From FEN-1297 sp963843605 (GTDB taxonomy: Bacteria > Bacteroidota > Ignavibacteria > Ignavibacteriales > Ignavibacteriaceae), in contig CAWJLA010000004.1 of the NCBI GenBank assembly GCA_963843605.1, positions 392,510 to 456,509 of the forward strand: a stretch of DNA of 64,000 nt. Direction: 5' to 3'. Positions 43,322-53,617 of this stretch are shown here, in pieces. Made by a program: the position numbers and the translations under genes. The notes below the pieces were generated by a model that ran no database searches, was not told the origin of the DNA, and saw only the letters and a program-made list of their open reading frames with translations. Each line of letters starts with the position of its first letter. Position 1 is the first letter of the stretch.

Positions 43322-44704
43322 CTACTGATTTGCCGAAATTCTGCTTTGCCAGTTTGAATCCTGAATTTCACCGCGTTTGGTGGATGAAATCAGTTCATAG
43401 TCGTTAAAGCCGGTCAAATCGGCAAATATAAATTCAACTCCTCCTTCAATATCGTTATATCTCCAAATCTCGTAGGGTTTTGTGTTATCCTGATTGGGAT
43501 ACCTGTCAACTTCGCTTGGTTCGCCGTACATTATCAGTACTCTTCCTCTGTCGGTTTTCCAGCCTACCCGCATGGAGCTGCCGTATTTGCGATTGCTTTC
43601 GGCTACTCTGTTTAAAAATTCCTGATAAGTCATATTCATATCAGAATTAGGATCGGAATCTCTTTTTTTCCAAAAATCGAATAGAAATTGTCTTTTACCG
43701 TTTAAAGTGGTCAATTTATTATATTGCTGTTTTTCAGGATTAGTTGCAATATATTTGCATTTAGCAAAAAGGTCGTCGCACTCTTCGTTACTGAGAATTC
43801 CGAAAGCACTTGTAACTAATTTTGATCCCAAAGTATTTGATGAATCTGCGTTTTTAATCGAAGGATTATAGACATAGAATTTTTTTGTCGAGCCCATACC
43901 GTAGTTATTCAAACTGTCCAGAATTGCAACGCGCAGACTATATATATCTGTAGGGTATTTAATTATCGGTAGTACACCGACCTCAGCCCTTGAAGCTATA
44001 TGGCGACTGATAGACTGTATTTTGTCATAAACAATCTGCCCCCTGCTGTTTGTAACCACAGTATTTAACTGATACGGTTTATCCGATTTTGTTTTTTCAT
44101 GATCATAAACTTCGAAGTAATAGAATACCGCAGGAAGCTGGGTGCTGTATACTGCTGTGGGAAACGGCGTTATCTCAAATGTATTCTTATAAAAAATCGA
44201 ACTTTTATTTTCGCTGTTCTGAATAATTCTGGAAGCTAATTGAATGTCGCTGACCGCAAGAGAGTCTTCGAACAAGGGCTTGACGTTAATATCATCTAAA
44301 ACCGTCTTTTGGTTCGATTCGTCAAACTTGTCTTTTAACTGAACCGAACATTTATAATTACCCTTCGGAACAACAAATCCGAGAAGTCCGATCAGGCTTT
44401 TTCCGCCTGTCGAATCCGATTCATCCAGCGGCTGCTTCAAGGACCATTCTTTATTTATTGCAGGTTTCCGGGATGTTGTGTCGGTAATATCTATTTTCAG
44501 AACTCCCTCAACAAAGTTTGTGTCATTGATATTATGAACTGTCAACGCCCCTTCATTTAAAGAGTAGTAAAACTCTATATAATTGGCGGATGAATCGTAT
44601 GCAAACTGGGCATAGTCGAAATCAAACAAATTTTTGGTAGATTGTCCCCAAATTGCGGAAACAAAAAACAACGGCAAGGAAAAAATCAGTAATTTATATT
44701 TCAT
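43322..44704 (-). CDS. GWxTD-domain exported protein
   Basis: 460-residue exported protein with a signal peptide ending near VSAIWGQS. The GWxTD domain is at the C terminus (RVGWKTDRGRVLIMYGEPSE and onward, with KPYEIWRYNDIEGGVEFIFA). The preceding beta-rich half resembles that of the second copy at 8689-9972. Function unknown. The serA hairpin terminator lies upstream and a hairpin lies downstream. Confidence 0.87.
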   Translation of the reverse strand: MKYKLLIFSLPLFFVSAIWGQSTKNLFDFDYAQFAYDSSANYIEFYYSLNEGALTVHNINDTNFVEGVLKIDITDTTSRKPAINKEWSLKQPLDESDSTGGKSLIGLLGFVVPKGNYKCSVQLKDKFDESNQKTVLDDINVKPLFEDSLAVSDIQLASRIIQNSENKSSIFYKNTFEITPFPTAVYSTQLPAVFYYFEVYDHEKTKSDKPYQLNTVVTNSRGQIVYDKIQSISRHIASRAEVGVLPIIKYPTDIYSLRVAILDSLNNYGMGSTKKFYVYNPSIKNADSSNTLGSKLVTSAFGILSNEECDDLFAKCKYIATNPEKQQYNKLTTLNGKRQFLFDFWKKRDSDPNSDMNMTYQEFLNRVAESNRKYGSSMRVGWKTDRGRVLIMYGEPSEVDRYPNQDNTKPYEIWRYNDIEGGVEFIFADLTGFNDYELISSTKRGEIQDSNWQSRISANQ

Positions 44705-44828
44705 CTGTTAGTATTACTTATTGTTTATGGATAAAGGGTAATAATATTTCGTGAATATTTAAACCCGTTCAAAATAGTATAAGAGAAAATCTTTGTCAAG
44801 TAAATAAAAAAGGAATGAATTGGAAAGG

Positions 44829-44860
44829 TATTAAACGGGGGCAGAAACCCCCGTTTAATA
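44829..44860 (-). terminator. Hairpin terminator downstream of serA
   Basis: TATTAAACGGGGG - CAGAAA - CCCCCGTTTAATA is a perfect 13-base-pair stem with a 6-base loop beginning two bases after the serA stop. The flanking T run is short, but position and stem strength make a terminator likely. Confidence 0.8.
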
Positions 44861-44862
44861 AA

Positions 44863-46443
44863 TTAGATTTTTACGGCATAAACTTTTGTAATGCCGCTTA
44901 TTTCGGAAATTGTTTTTACAACATCTTTATGAATTTCACTGTCCACATTAATTACGGTAAGAGCTTCTTTTCCCATTTCGGTTCTTCCGAGCGAAAGACC
45001 CGCAATATTTATTTTGGCATCCGCAAGTATTTTTCCAACATGAGCAAGCATTCCGGGTCTATCTATATTTGAGTAAAACAGCATGTTGCCTTCGGGTTTT
45101 AATTCGAGGTGAAACTTATCAACGTCAACCACCCTGAGTTCATTGTTACCGAAGACAGTGCCGGCAAGAGACCTATGTTCGGAATCGGTAACAAACTCTA
45201 CCGTCATTAAATTTGTATAATCAAGGTTAGCGCCGGTTTTTGTTTCATTAACAATTACACCCATCTCTTTAGCCAGGAACGGTGCATTTATCAGATTTAC
45301 CTCACCCATTCTCTTGGATAAAAATCCCATCAAAACTGCAGTGGACAGAAGCGTAGTATAATTGTGCAACAATTCGCCGCTGTAATTTATATTGATTTTT
45401 TTCAATTGACCTTTAATCAGCTGTGAATGCAGGGAGCCGAGGTTTTCGCCCAATTTAACATAAGGAGCCAGTTCAAGACTTCCGCCGCCGGCAATTGCAG
45501 CCGCGTTAACAGCACCTTTAATGCCTTTCTGATTGAACATATCAACTATCTGTTCTGCAATTTGAATTGCCACTTTTTCCTGAGCTTCTTCAGTGGATGC
45601 ACCGAGATGCGGAGTTGTAACTACTTTCGGATGCTGAATAAACGGACCGTTGAAATCCGGCGGTTCGCTTACGTAAACATCGAATGCTGCGCCCGATACT
45701 TTTCCCGAATCCAATCCTTTAATGAGAGCCTCTTCGTTAACTATTCCGCCTCTTGCGCAATTAATAATTTTCACACCGTCTTTACACTTGCTAAGCGTGT
45801 CATCGGATATCAATCCTTTAGTTTCTTCATTCAACGGTACATGTACGGTAATTATATCAGATTGCTCAAATATTTCATTCAGATTTACAAGGTTCACACC
45901 TAATTTTGTTGCTACTTCTTCAGATAACACGGGATCATATCCTATTACGTGCATTCCGAATGCTTTCGATCTTATACCGACTTCCCGTCCTATTTTACCT
46001 AAACCGATTATTCCCAGAGTTTTACCTTGTAATTCTGTTCCTTTGTATTTTTTCCTATCCCATTTGCCGTTACGCAGAGATTGGTTTGCCTGCGCAACAT
46101 TTCGGCACATGGAAAGCATTAAAGCCATTGTATGTTCTGCGGTGGAAACAGTATTTCCTCCGGGCGTATTCATTACAATAATGCCTTTTCTAGTGGCAGC
46201 TTCCAAATTTATATTATCAACACCGGCGCCTGCTCTTCCTATTACTTCCATATTGTCCATCAATTCAATAATGTCCGGAGTTACCTGGGTATCGCTTCTT
46301 ACAATTAAACCGTTGTAATCTTTTATGATTTTTTTAATTTCTTCTTTTGGCATTCCGGGTTTATAAGTAACTTCAAATCCGGCATCTTCTAAAATTTTAG
46401 CACACTTTTTATCGACAGCGTCTGTTATTATAATCCTTTTCAT
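44863..46443 (-). CDS. serA: D-3-phosphoglycerate dehydrogenase
   Basis: First enzyme of serine biosynthesis. 526 residues with NAD-binding GIIGLGKIGREVGIRSKAFG near residue 145, the ARGGIVNEEAL arginine segment, the HLGASTEEAQ histidine segment, an intervening ASB domain (about 320-450) and a C-terminal ACT domain (about 455-526). This is the long, serine-regulated type. It follows trxA and ends in a hairpin terminator. Confidence 0.95.
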   Translation of the reverse strand: MKRIIITDAVDKKCAKILEDAGFEVTYKPGMPKEEIKKIIKDYNGLIVRSDTQVTPDIIELMDNMEVIGRAGAGVDNINLEAATRKGIIVMNTPGGNTVSTAEHTMALMLSMCRNVAQANQSLRNGKWDRKKYKGTELQGKTLGIIGLGKIGREVGIRSKAFGMHVIGYDPVLSEEVATKLGVNLVNLNEIFEQSDIITVHVPLNEETKGLISDDTLSKCKDGVKIINCARGGIVNEEALIKGLDSGKVSGAAFDVYVSEPPDFNGPFIQHPKVVTTPHLGASTEEAQEKVAIQIAEQIVDMFNQKGIKGAVNAAAIAGGGSLELAPYVKLGENLGSLHSQLIKGQLKKININYSGELLHNYTTLLSTAVLMGFLSKRMGEVNLINAPFLAKEMGVIVNETKTGANLDYTNLMTVEFVTDSEHRSLAGTVFGNNELRVVDVDKFHLELKPEGNMLFYSNIDRPGMLAHVGKILADAKINIAGLSLGRTEMGKEALTVINVDSEIHKDVVKTISEISGITKVYAVKI

Positions 46444-46496
46444 TTTTCTCCTAATCTGATTGGAAAAATTATTTAACTGTGAGAACAGGGCGGAAT

Positions 46497-46817
46497 CTAC
46501 ATAACCGCACTTAATCTCTGCACTATCTGATTTTTTGGCACTGCACCTATAATCGTATCTTTCAGTAGTCCGTCTTTGAAAATAAGCAATGTCGGAATGC
46601 TTCTTACTCCGAATTTTATTGAAGTTTCCTGGTTTTCGTCAACGTCCAATTTGCCTACTTTTAATTTGCCTTCGTATTCGTTTGCCAATTCTTCAACAAT
46701 AGGAGCAATCATTCTGCAAGGTCCGCACCAAGCAGCCCAAAAATCTATAATTACGGGAACGTTTGATTTTACTACTTCGTCGTTAAAATTGTTATCGGTT
46801 ATAGTAACTGGTTTCAT
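46497..46817 (-). CDS. trxA: Thioredoxin
   Basis: 106-residue thioredoxin with the active site FWAAWCGPCRMI near residue 30 and the cis-proline loop RSIPTLLIFKDG. Likely the general reductant; it lies between the SDR and serA genes. Confidence 0.95.
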   Translation of the reverse strand: MKPVTITDNNFNDEVVKSNVPVIIDFWAAWCGPCRMIAPIVEELANEYEGKLKVGKLDVDENQETSIKFGVRSIPTLLIFKDGLLKDTIIGAVPKNQIVQRLSAVM

Positions 46818-46829
46818 CTTTTACCCTTT

Positions 46830-47675
46830 TTAAATTTTAATATTTGAATTTTTTTCTTGTTCGCCTTGACCGACAAAACTTATGGTATCTTCACCGCCGT
46901 CCGCGTGAATCAGTCCGCCGGAAATCCATTCACCGCCGTCCTTACATAACAAAGAAATCACTTTTGCGACATCTTCTGGAGTAGTTAAACGATTTCTAGG
47001 ATTTTTTCTCCTTGCGACTTCAATCATAGGAATGTTTCCGGGAATTTTTCTTAGAGCCGGCGTATCGGTTACACCTGCCATAATAGCGTTTGCGGCAATC
47101 TCCAAATGCCCTAATTCCATAGAAAGCTGGCGGATATGAGATTCTAAAGCGGCCTTTGCCGCTGAAACTGCGCCGTAGAAAGGAATAGTAGCATGCCCGC
47201 CCGAGCTGGTCATTGCGAATATTCTGCCTTTACGTGCAAACAAGCCGCTTACTACAAGACCCTGAGCCCAATACACTAAAGAGTGAGCCATTACATCCAG
47301 TGTCATTTCCATTTGAGCCTTAGTTATGGCTTGTTCATCATCTTTTGCTATAAATTGTTTTAAAGATCCGAATGCAAGCGAATGTATTAGAATTTTTACG
47401 ATGGCCTCGCCTTTTGAAAACTCTTTAATGTCTTTTATAATTTCATCTCTTTTAACCGCATCTGCCGCATTAACGTTATAAAACATCGCCTTAGAACCGT
47501 AAGATTTTATTTTCTCTATAATTTTCTCAACATTCGGCATTGTAGCCTGACGATCCAAATGTATACCGAAAACGTTATAACCATCCTCAGCAAGTTTAAT
47601 TGCAGAAGCTGCACCAAATCCCGATGATGCTCCGAGCACCAACGCCCAATATTTTTGGTTCTCTTCCCTTTTCAT
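46830..47675 (-). CDS. Enoyl-ACP reductase-like SDR (FabI/FabL type)
   Basis: 281-residue short-chain dehydrogenase. The cofactor motif is GASSGFGAASAIKLAEDG near residue 15. The active site reads YGAVSAAK, i.e. Tyr-X6-Lys, the spacing of enoyl-ACP reductases rather than the Tyr-X3-Lys of classical SDRs. The C-terminal ISGGLIHADGGEDT segment fits. It is probably the fatty-acid enoyl reductase (FabL/FabI-like), but other divergent SDRs share this spacing. It lies 12 bases from trxA. Confidence 0.7.
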   Translation of the reverse strand: MKREENQKYWALVLGASSGFGAASAIKLAEDGYNVFGIHLDRQATMPNVEKIIEKIKSYGSKAMFYNVNAADAVKRDEIIKDIKEFSKGEAIVKILIHSLAFGSLKQFIAKDDEQAITKAQMEMTLDVMAHSLVYWAQGLVVSGLFARKGRIFAMTSSGGHATIPFYGAVSAAKAALESHIRQLSMELGHLEIAANAIMAGVTDTPALRKIPGNIPMIEVARRKNPRNRLTTPEDVAKVISLLCKDGGEWISGGLIHADGGEDTISFVGQGEQEKNSNIKI

Positions 47676-47881
47676 TTGGTCAAAGTCCTTTATTGTTTTA
47701 TCTAATAATTAAGAAAATAAAATTACTAAAATGAGGAAAGTGAAACAACTCAAACGTATTAATATTAAATGCCTTTTATGCGCAATATTCCCTGATGTGA
47801 AAGATATCAATACGCAATTTTAGATATTTATAAGTTAATGGATTATTATTCATTTTTGCAGATCAATTATTAAACTATCAT

Positions 47882-50800
47882 CTATTTCTTTGAAAGGGAT
47901 ACGGAATCCTCGCCGAGCAAATCATTTAATTCATTCAGGAAGGTATCTGATATATCCACTCTGCAGTCTCTCAGAAAAAACAATCTAGGTCTCTGTGAAT
48001 TATTCAGTAAATGAATATAAACAGGGAAATTACCCTTGTGTTTGTCCATTACCGATTTTATCCGGCGTATTTTTTCAGTAGTGTTTTTTTCGGTATCGAA
48101 ATTTATTTTCACGCTTTGAGTAAATCTTTCTCTCGCGTCTTCAAGAGGAATAACCTCATCAATATGAAGTTTTACCGCATCGCCGCTGCTTTCAGGTCTG
48201 CCCAGAATAAATACGCATCTTTCTTCCTGAAGGTATTGCCCGCATTTTTCGTAAATTTTCGAAAACATCAGACTTTCGCACGAACCTGAAAAATCGTCAA
48301 GTGTAAAGAAAGCCATTGTTTTTCCGGATTTATCGATTTTGGTTTTCAATGCCGTTATAACACCGCAGGCTTTGACTATTTCCGTTTCTTCAAGCTGGTC
48401 GGTTTCGCCCATATGAATAGTGGCAAAAGATTTATAATCCACTTCGTACTTTCTGAGCGGATGCCCGGTTACGTAAAATCCGATTACCTGTCTTTCTCTT
48501 GCCAGCCTTTCATCATCGTTCCAGGGAGTCACTTCATTTAAAACCGGTTCCGAGATTTTTACTTCCTCTTCAATCTCACCGAACAGACTGTTTTCAGCAA
48601 CCAGTTCGGAATGCTTTATTTTATGACCGAATTCGATCACGGTTTCAATCCCTTCAAAAAGCTTTGCCCTGTTATTATCAATTGAATCGAAAGCCCCGGC
48701 TACGACTAATCCTTCCAAAGCTCTTTTGCTGACGATGCGTGTATCTACATTTGTCGAGAAATCAAAAATACTTGTAAAATTCCTGCCTAATTCGTTTCTC
48801 GCTCTTTTAATTTCTTCAACGGCCGGAATGCCGACGTTTTTAATGGCCGACATGCCGAATCTTATTCTGCCGTCTTCAACATCAAAATACACCGAAGGAC
48901 TGTTAACGTCCGGGGGCATTACTTCGATTTTTAATTTACGGCAGTCTTCCAGAAAAGTTGTAACCTTCGCAGTATTGCCGAATTCATTTGTAAGGTTGGC
49001 TGCTAAAAATTCCGGAGCATAATGAGCTTTAAGATATGCGGTCTGATATGCAACAAAACTGTATGCAACCGCATGACTTTTGTTAAATCCGTAATTAGCA
49101 AATTTATCAATCGCGTCGAATATTTCGGTCGCGGCTTTTTTGGGTATTCCCTGGGCTACGGCTCCGTCTACAAACTTAACTTTTTGTTCGGCCATTGCGG
49201 CAAGGTCTTTTTTACCCATAGCCCTTCTGAGAATATCGGCTTCGGCAAGGCTCATCCCGCCTGCTTTATTGGCAATTTGAATTACCTGTTCCTGGTAAAC
49301 TATAACACCGTAAGTTTCCTTCAAAATAGATTCAAGTACCGGGTGAAGATATTCAACTTCTTTAACACCGAATTTTCTATCGATAAAATCATCGATAAAT
49401 TCCATTGGTCCGGGTCTGTAAAGAGCATTCATAGCGGATAAATCGCTCAGACTGTTCGGACGCAGTTTTTTCAGGTACTCCCGCATCGGGGCAGATTCAA
49501 ACTGGAACACTCCGGTTGTTTGACCGCGTGAAAAAAGCTGGTAAGTTTTTTCATCGTCCAGGGGAACATTATCTATATCGATGTCAATATTGTGGTTTTT
49601 CTTAATAAGCTCGAGTGCATTCTGGATAATCGTCAGAGTTCTTAAACCCAGGAAGTCCATTTTCAGCAGGCCCTGTCCTTCGATTTCCTTCATGTTGTAT
49701 TGAGTAACAACTTCATTCTGGGAAACTGCGGTGGCAAGAGGAACATAATTACTTACGTCGCTCGGGGTAATTACTACTCCGGCCGCATGCTTGGATGAGT
49801 TGCGGTTCATTCCTTCCAGAACTTTTGCATACTTGATGAGATTTGTTATCTCCGGGTCTTTCGAATCCTTTACCCATTTCAGTTCAGGAACTTCATTTAG
49901 CGCCTGCTCTATACTGAACACTTTACCGAACTTTGAAGGTATAAACTTTGTTATTTTGTTTACGGTAGCAATTGGGATCTTCAATACCCTTGCGACGTCT
50001 CTGATAACTGCTTTGGAAGAAAGTCTGTTAAAAGTAATAATCTGGCTTACGCAGTTTGCACCGTACTTCTGACGGACGTAATCAATGGCATCACCGCGTT
50101 TATCGTCGGCAAAATCAACATCGATATCGGGCATCGACTTTCTGGCGGGATTAAGAAAACGCTCGAACAGCAGATTATACATCATCGGGTTTATATTTGT
50201 AATTCCCAATGCATATGCAACCAGGCTTCCGGCTGCGCTCCCTCTTCCGGGACCAACGGATATATTCATCCTTTTGGAAGAATTGATAAAATCCTGAACT
50301 ATCAGAAAGTAACCTGAAAAGCCCATAGTCTTGATAGTATTAATTTCGAAGTTAAACCGGTCTTCATACTCCGGCGTAATATCTTTTATTTTTTCATGCA
50401 GTCCTTCACGGGCAAGCAATTCGAAATAATCATCGAGGGTTTTGGCAGGCGAATTGTCCGGTATGGGAAACACCGGATAATAATGTCCTTCAAAATCAAG
50501 ATTAATATCTGTCTTCTCTTCAATTTCCAGGGTATTTTCAATAGCTTCGGGATAATTTTTAAAGAGATTTTTCATTTCGTCGGTAGACTTGAAATAGACC
50601 TGGTCGGTACCGTAACGTAGCTGCCTGTAATCCGTTCCGTTTTTATCGGATAATAAAAGAAGGATGTTATGCGCAATTGCATGTTCCTGTTCGATGTAGT
50701 GACAATCGTTGGTTGCGACCAATTTAATGCCGAGTTCTTTTGCAAGTTTGGGCATCCCGGCAAGTACTGGCTGCTCAACTTCCATGTTATGATCCTGAAT

Positions 50801-51361
50801 TTCCAGGTAAAAATCTTCTTCAAAAATGTCTTTATAAATTTTAGCGATTTCTTTTGCTTTGGCATAATCGTTATTAACAAGATGCGCGGCCACAACACCG
50901 CCGGCGCAGGCCGAAGTACATATCAATCCGTCACGGTACTGTTTTAACAATTCCAGATCTATTCTCGGTTTATAGTAAAATCCTTCGGTATGCCCCAGAG
51001 TTGAAAGTTTCGAAAGGTTCTTATAGCCTTCCTTGTTTTTCGCGAGAAGAATCAGATGATGATAATGTTTGGACCTTTTTCTGCTGCTTGTTCCGGCTCT
51101 TTCCGAATTGTCATCGCTTTTTCCTTTATCAAACCTGCTGCCTTCCGTTACGATGTAGGCTTCCATTCCAACTATCGGTTTAATGCCTTCTTTCTTGGCT
51201 TTTTTATAGAACTCGGCAATGCCGTACATTACGCCGTGATCCGTAAGAGCAACCGAGTGCATGTTATGTTTTTTAGCTGCTTTTATCAGACTATCAACGG
51301 TGCAGGCCCCGTCTTGTAAGCTGTAATGAGTATGATTATGAAGATGGACAAAATCCGACAT
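47882..51361 (-). CDS. dnaE: DNA polymerase III alpha subunit
   Basis: Replicative polymerase, 1159 residues. An N-terminal PHP domain opens with FVHLHNHTHYSLQDGACTVD and keeps its metal-binding histidines and aspartates. The palm has GPGRGSAAGSLVAYALG and the catalytic PDIDVDFADDKRGDAIDYV. The thumb/finger segment GVIVYQEQVIQIANKAGGMS, helix-hairpin-helix and a C-terminal OB-fold (about 1000-1070) follow. DnaE1 type. Confidence 0.98.
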   Translation of the reverse strand: MSDFVHLHNHTHYSLQDGACTVDSLIKAAKKHNMHSVALTDHGVMYGIAEFYKKAKKEGIKPIVGMEAYIVTEGSRFDKGKSDDNSERAGTSSRKRSKHYHHLILLAKNKEGYKNLSKLSTLGHTEGFYYKPRIDLELLKQYRDGLICTSACAGGVVAAHLVNNDYAKAKEIAKIYKDIFEEDFYLEIQDHNMEVEQPVLAGMPKLAKELGIKLVATNDCHYIEQEHAIAHNILLLLSDKNGTDYRQLRYGTDQVYFKSTDEMKNLFKNYPEAIENTLEIEEKTDINLDFEGHYYPVFPIPDNSPAKTLDDYFELLAREGLHEKIKDITPEYEDRFNFEINTIKTMGFSGYFLIVQDFINSSKRMNISVGPGRGSAAGSLVAYALGITNINPMMYNLLFERFLNPARKSMPDIDVDFADDKRGDAIDYVRQKYGANCVSQIITFNRLSSKAVIRDVARVLKIPIATVNKITKFIPSKFGKVFSIEQALNEVPELKWVKDSKDPEITNLIKYAKVLEGMNRNSSKHAAGVVITPSDVSNYVPLATAVSQNEVVTQYNMKEIEGQGLLKMDFLGLRTLTIIQNALELIKKNHNIDIDIDNVPLDDEKTYQLFSRGQTTGVFQFESAPMREYLKKLRPNSLSDLSAMNALYRPGPMEFIDDFIDRKFGVKEVEYLHPVLESILKETYGVIVYQEQVIQIANKAGGMSLAEADILRRAMGKKDLAAMAEQKVKFVDGAVAQGIPKKAATEIFDAIDKFANYGFNKSHAVAYSFVAYQTAYLKAHYAPEFLAANLTNEFGNTAKVTTFLEDCRKLKIEVMPPDVNSPSVYFDVEDGRIRFGMSAIKNVGIPAVEEIKRARNELGRNFTSIFDFSTNVDTRIVSKRALEGLVVAGAFDSIDNNRAKLFEGIETVIEFGHKIKHSELVAENSLFGEIEEEVKISEPVLNEVTPWNDDERLARERQVIGFYVTGHPLRKYEVDYKSFATIHMGETDQLEETEIVKACGVITALKTKIDKSGKTMAFFTLDDFSGSCESLMFSKIYEKCGQYLQEERCVFILGRPESSGDAVKLHIDEVIPLEDARERFTQSVKINFDTEKNTTEKIRRIKSVMDKHKGNFPVYIHLLNNSQRPRLFFLRDCRVDISDTFLNELNDLLGEDSVSLSKK

Positions 51362-51422
51362 GAATAAAATTCCCGGTTAAAAAAATCGCAGAAAAATATC
51401 GCGTTACTCTAAATATTTTGAT

Positions 51423-51452
51423 TGTCATGATAAGCTGAACCTAACCATGACA
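51423..51452. promoter_or_regulatory. Inverted repeat upstream of dnaE
   Basis: TGTCATG and CATGACA are 7-base inverted copies separated by 16 bases, about 60 bases upstream of the dnaE start in the 237-base gap after dut. The rest of that gap holds no gene that I can see. Possible operator; evidence is limited to the symmetry. Confidence 0.3.
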
Positions 51453-51598
51453 TTAATTATAAAAAATGGATAACAAATCCGAATGTTACTAAAAGTATTT
51501 TTGTTTGAATACAGTTTCATAAATTGATACAGAAAAAGCAAGAGATTAATTTAATAGTTGCATATAAAATTTAACTTCATTTATAAATTAATCATGAT

Positions 51599-52057
51599 CT
51601 ATTTATGCCCGGTATGGCCGAAACCGCCTTCGCCTCTTTCGCTCTGTGCAAGTTCCCCGGCTTCGATTAAATCAGCATGATAAACTTTGGACACCACCAG
51701 CTGTGCAATGCGGTCTCCTTTTGTAACCCTAAATTCTTCTTTACCGAAATTTATCATTATAATTTTCACCTCACCACGGTAATCGGCATCTACGGTGCCG
51801 GGCGAATTAAGTATACCGATCCCGTATTTTACCGCCAAACCGCTTCTCGGCCTTACCTGTATCTCAAATCCTTCGGGTATTTCTACCGAAAGGTTCGTCG
51901 GTACCAAAACAACTTCGCCGTGTTTTATAAGTAAATCTTCTTCAACGGCTGCTCTTATATCCATTCCCGAAGCCCCCGAAGTAGAATACGACGGAAGCGG
52001 AATGTCATAAAATTTTTTATCCAATCTTCTGAATCTAACAGATATCTTTTCCTTCAT
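51599..52057 (-). CDS. dut: dUTP pyrophosphatase
   Basis: Hydrolyses dUTP to dUMP. All five motifs are visible: TSGASGMDIRA, VRPRSGLAVKYGIGIL with NSPGTVDADYRGEVKIIM, GDRIAQLVV, and the terminal RGEGGFGHTG that closes over the substrate. I chose the ATG at 52057 because AAGGA lies at the right distance; longer starts add unconserved residues. About 152 residues. Confidence 0.96.
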   Translation of the reverse strand: MKEKISVRFRRLDKKFYDIPLPSYSTSGASGMDIRAAVEEDLLIKHGEVVLVPTNLSVEIPEGFEIQVRPRSGLAVKYGIGILNSPGTVDADYRGEVKIIMINFGKEEFRVTKGDRIAQLVVSKVYHADLIEAGELAQSERGEGGFGHTGHK

Positions 52058-52078
52058 TTCCATCCTTATAATAAGCAA

Positions 52079-53536
52079 TTAACTTTTTTGAAAATAATGT
52101 CTTTTTAAAAATAATATTTCTTCTTTGCCTATATTAAAAATGCCCAGCAGTATTACGAAAAACAAAAGCATTAAAAATTCGTTCAACAAATTAATATGAC
52201 TGCCTAACAGCTGTATATAATACATAACTCCGACTATAAAAACGGAGACGAATATTTTTGCTATTTTAGAATACTCGTAATTAATCCTGTAAATCTTCTG
52301 CGTTATGATAAAATATCCGACGGCCACTATAAAATAACTAGCGAGCGTAGCAAATGCTGCGCCCATTATTCCCCATAATGGAATGAGCCAATAGTTGAAA
52401 CCGACGTTTACTGCGGCACCGATGGCTGTCATAATCGGGACATAAATACTTTTCTCTTCGATATAAATTCCCGCGGTAAAAATCCCGTAAATTCCGTTAA
52501 ACACATAAGCCAGTAAAATTACCGGTACAATTATTAGTCCGCTCAGATATTCGCTGCCGATAATTGTATGCCCGTGTATGCTTATTCTTGCGAAGTCGTT
52601 AATAAACAAAGTAACCAAAACAAGAATGAACGAGGCGGCAAGCGTAAAATACGTAAGAACTTTTGAAAAAATATTTTTTGCTTCCTTTTCTTTTGCGGTT
52701 TGAAGAAAGAAAGGCTGCCATGCGTATTGAAACATATTTACGAACAAAAGCATAAATATGCCTAATTTATAATTTGCGCTGTATAATCCCGTCGTGCTTA
52801 AGTCCGTAAGATGCGTTAATATAGGCCTGTCGATACCCTGAATAAGCATCGCGGCTAGACCGGCCGGCAGGTATGGCAGTCCGAATTTGAGCAATCTTCT
52901 TAATAATACTTTATTAATGCTTAATTTCAAATATTTAAGAACCGACGGAAATACCAACACAAATGATACCGCGGATGCAATTAAGTTGCTGAAAAAAACC
53001 GCTTCGATTCCCCATTTCAGATCAAGTATTAGATATAAATTAAGGCAAACATTTACTATAATATTTATAGTTTTAAAGAGAGCAAACTTTTTAGCTTTTC
53101 TTTCAAGTCGTAATTTGATGAACGGAAGAACGCATATCGAATCGATAAATAAAATAGGTGCAACATAAAAAATCAGAGAATAAAATTTAGATGGTATATC
53201 CAGTAGAGAATATATTGGTACTTTTAAAGCAAGAATAACCAAACCTAAAACCGCCGCAACTCCGAATACCGACAAATACGGCGTTGAAAAATTATCTTTT
53301 TCGTCGCCGATTATAATATCAGATCCGAATTTTAAAAATGCGGCATCCATTCCGTAAATCAGAACTACGTTAAAAATCGCAATAAATATGTAAAGATTAG
53401 AAACAACCCCGTAATCAGACGGCAAAAATACATTGGTATAAAAAGGAACAAGAAGAAATGTAAGAAACCTTCCTACTATAGTACTTATTCCGTAAACCGC
53501 AGTGTCTTTTGAAAGTTGTTTTAGCTTATCGAACAT
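52079..53536 (-). CDS. Polysaccharide flippase (Wzx/MATE-like)
   Basis: 485-residue membrane protein with 12 to 14 predicted helices. It begins KLKQLSKDTAVYGISTIVGR, the pattern of the polysaccharide-biosynthesis (Wzx) flippases. It would move lipid-linked sugar units across the inner membrane. It sits between nadC and dut, several genes from the polysaccharide glycosyltransferases. Confidence 0.88.
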   Translation of the reverse strand: MFDKLKQLSKDTAVYGISTIVGRFLTFLLVPFYTNVFLPSDYGVVSNLYIFIAIFNVVLIYGMDAAFLKFGSDIIIGDEKDNFSTPYLSVFGVAAVLGLVILALKVPIYSLLDIPSKFYSLIFYVAPILFIDSICVLPFIKLRLERKAKKFALFKTINIIVNVCLNLYLILDLKWGIEAVFFSNLIASAVSFVLVFPSVLKYLKLSINKVLLRRLLKFGLPYLPAGLAAMLIQGIDRPILTHLTDLSTTGLYSANYKLGIFMLLFVNMFQYAWQPFFLQTAKEKEAKNIFSKVLTYFTLAASFILVLVTLFINDFARISIHGHTIIGSEYLSGLIIVPVILLAYVFNGIYGIFTAGIYIEEKSIYVPIMTAIGAAVNVGFNYWLIPLWGIMGAAFATLASYFIVAVGYFIITQKIYRINYEYSKIAKIFVSVFIVGVMYYIQLLGSHINLLNEFLMLLFFVILLGIFNIGKEEILFLKRHYFQKS

Positions 53537-53617
53537 TTATTTGTTTGTTGTATGATTACTACCTTAATTAATTTAGAATGTACCGCAATGAACGAATACG
53601 ATCAATAAAGAATTTCT

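Noticed and set aside
45722..46318. 198-codon plus-strand frame opposite serA
   Set aside because: It mirrors the conserved serA codons; no independent evidence of coding.
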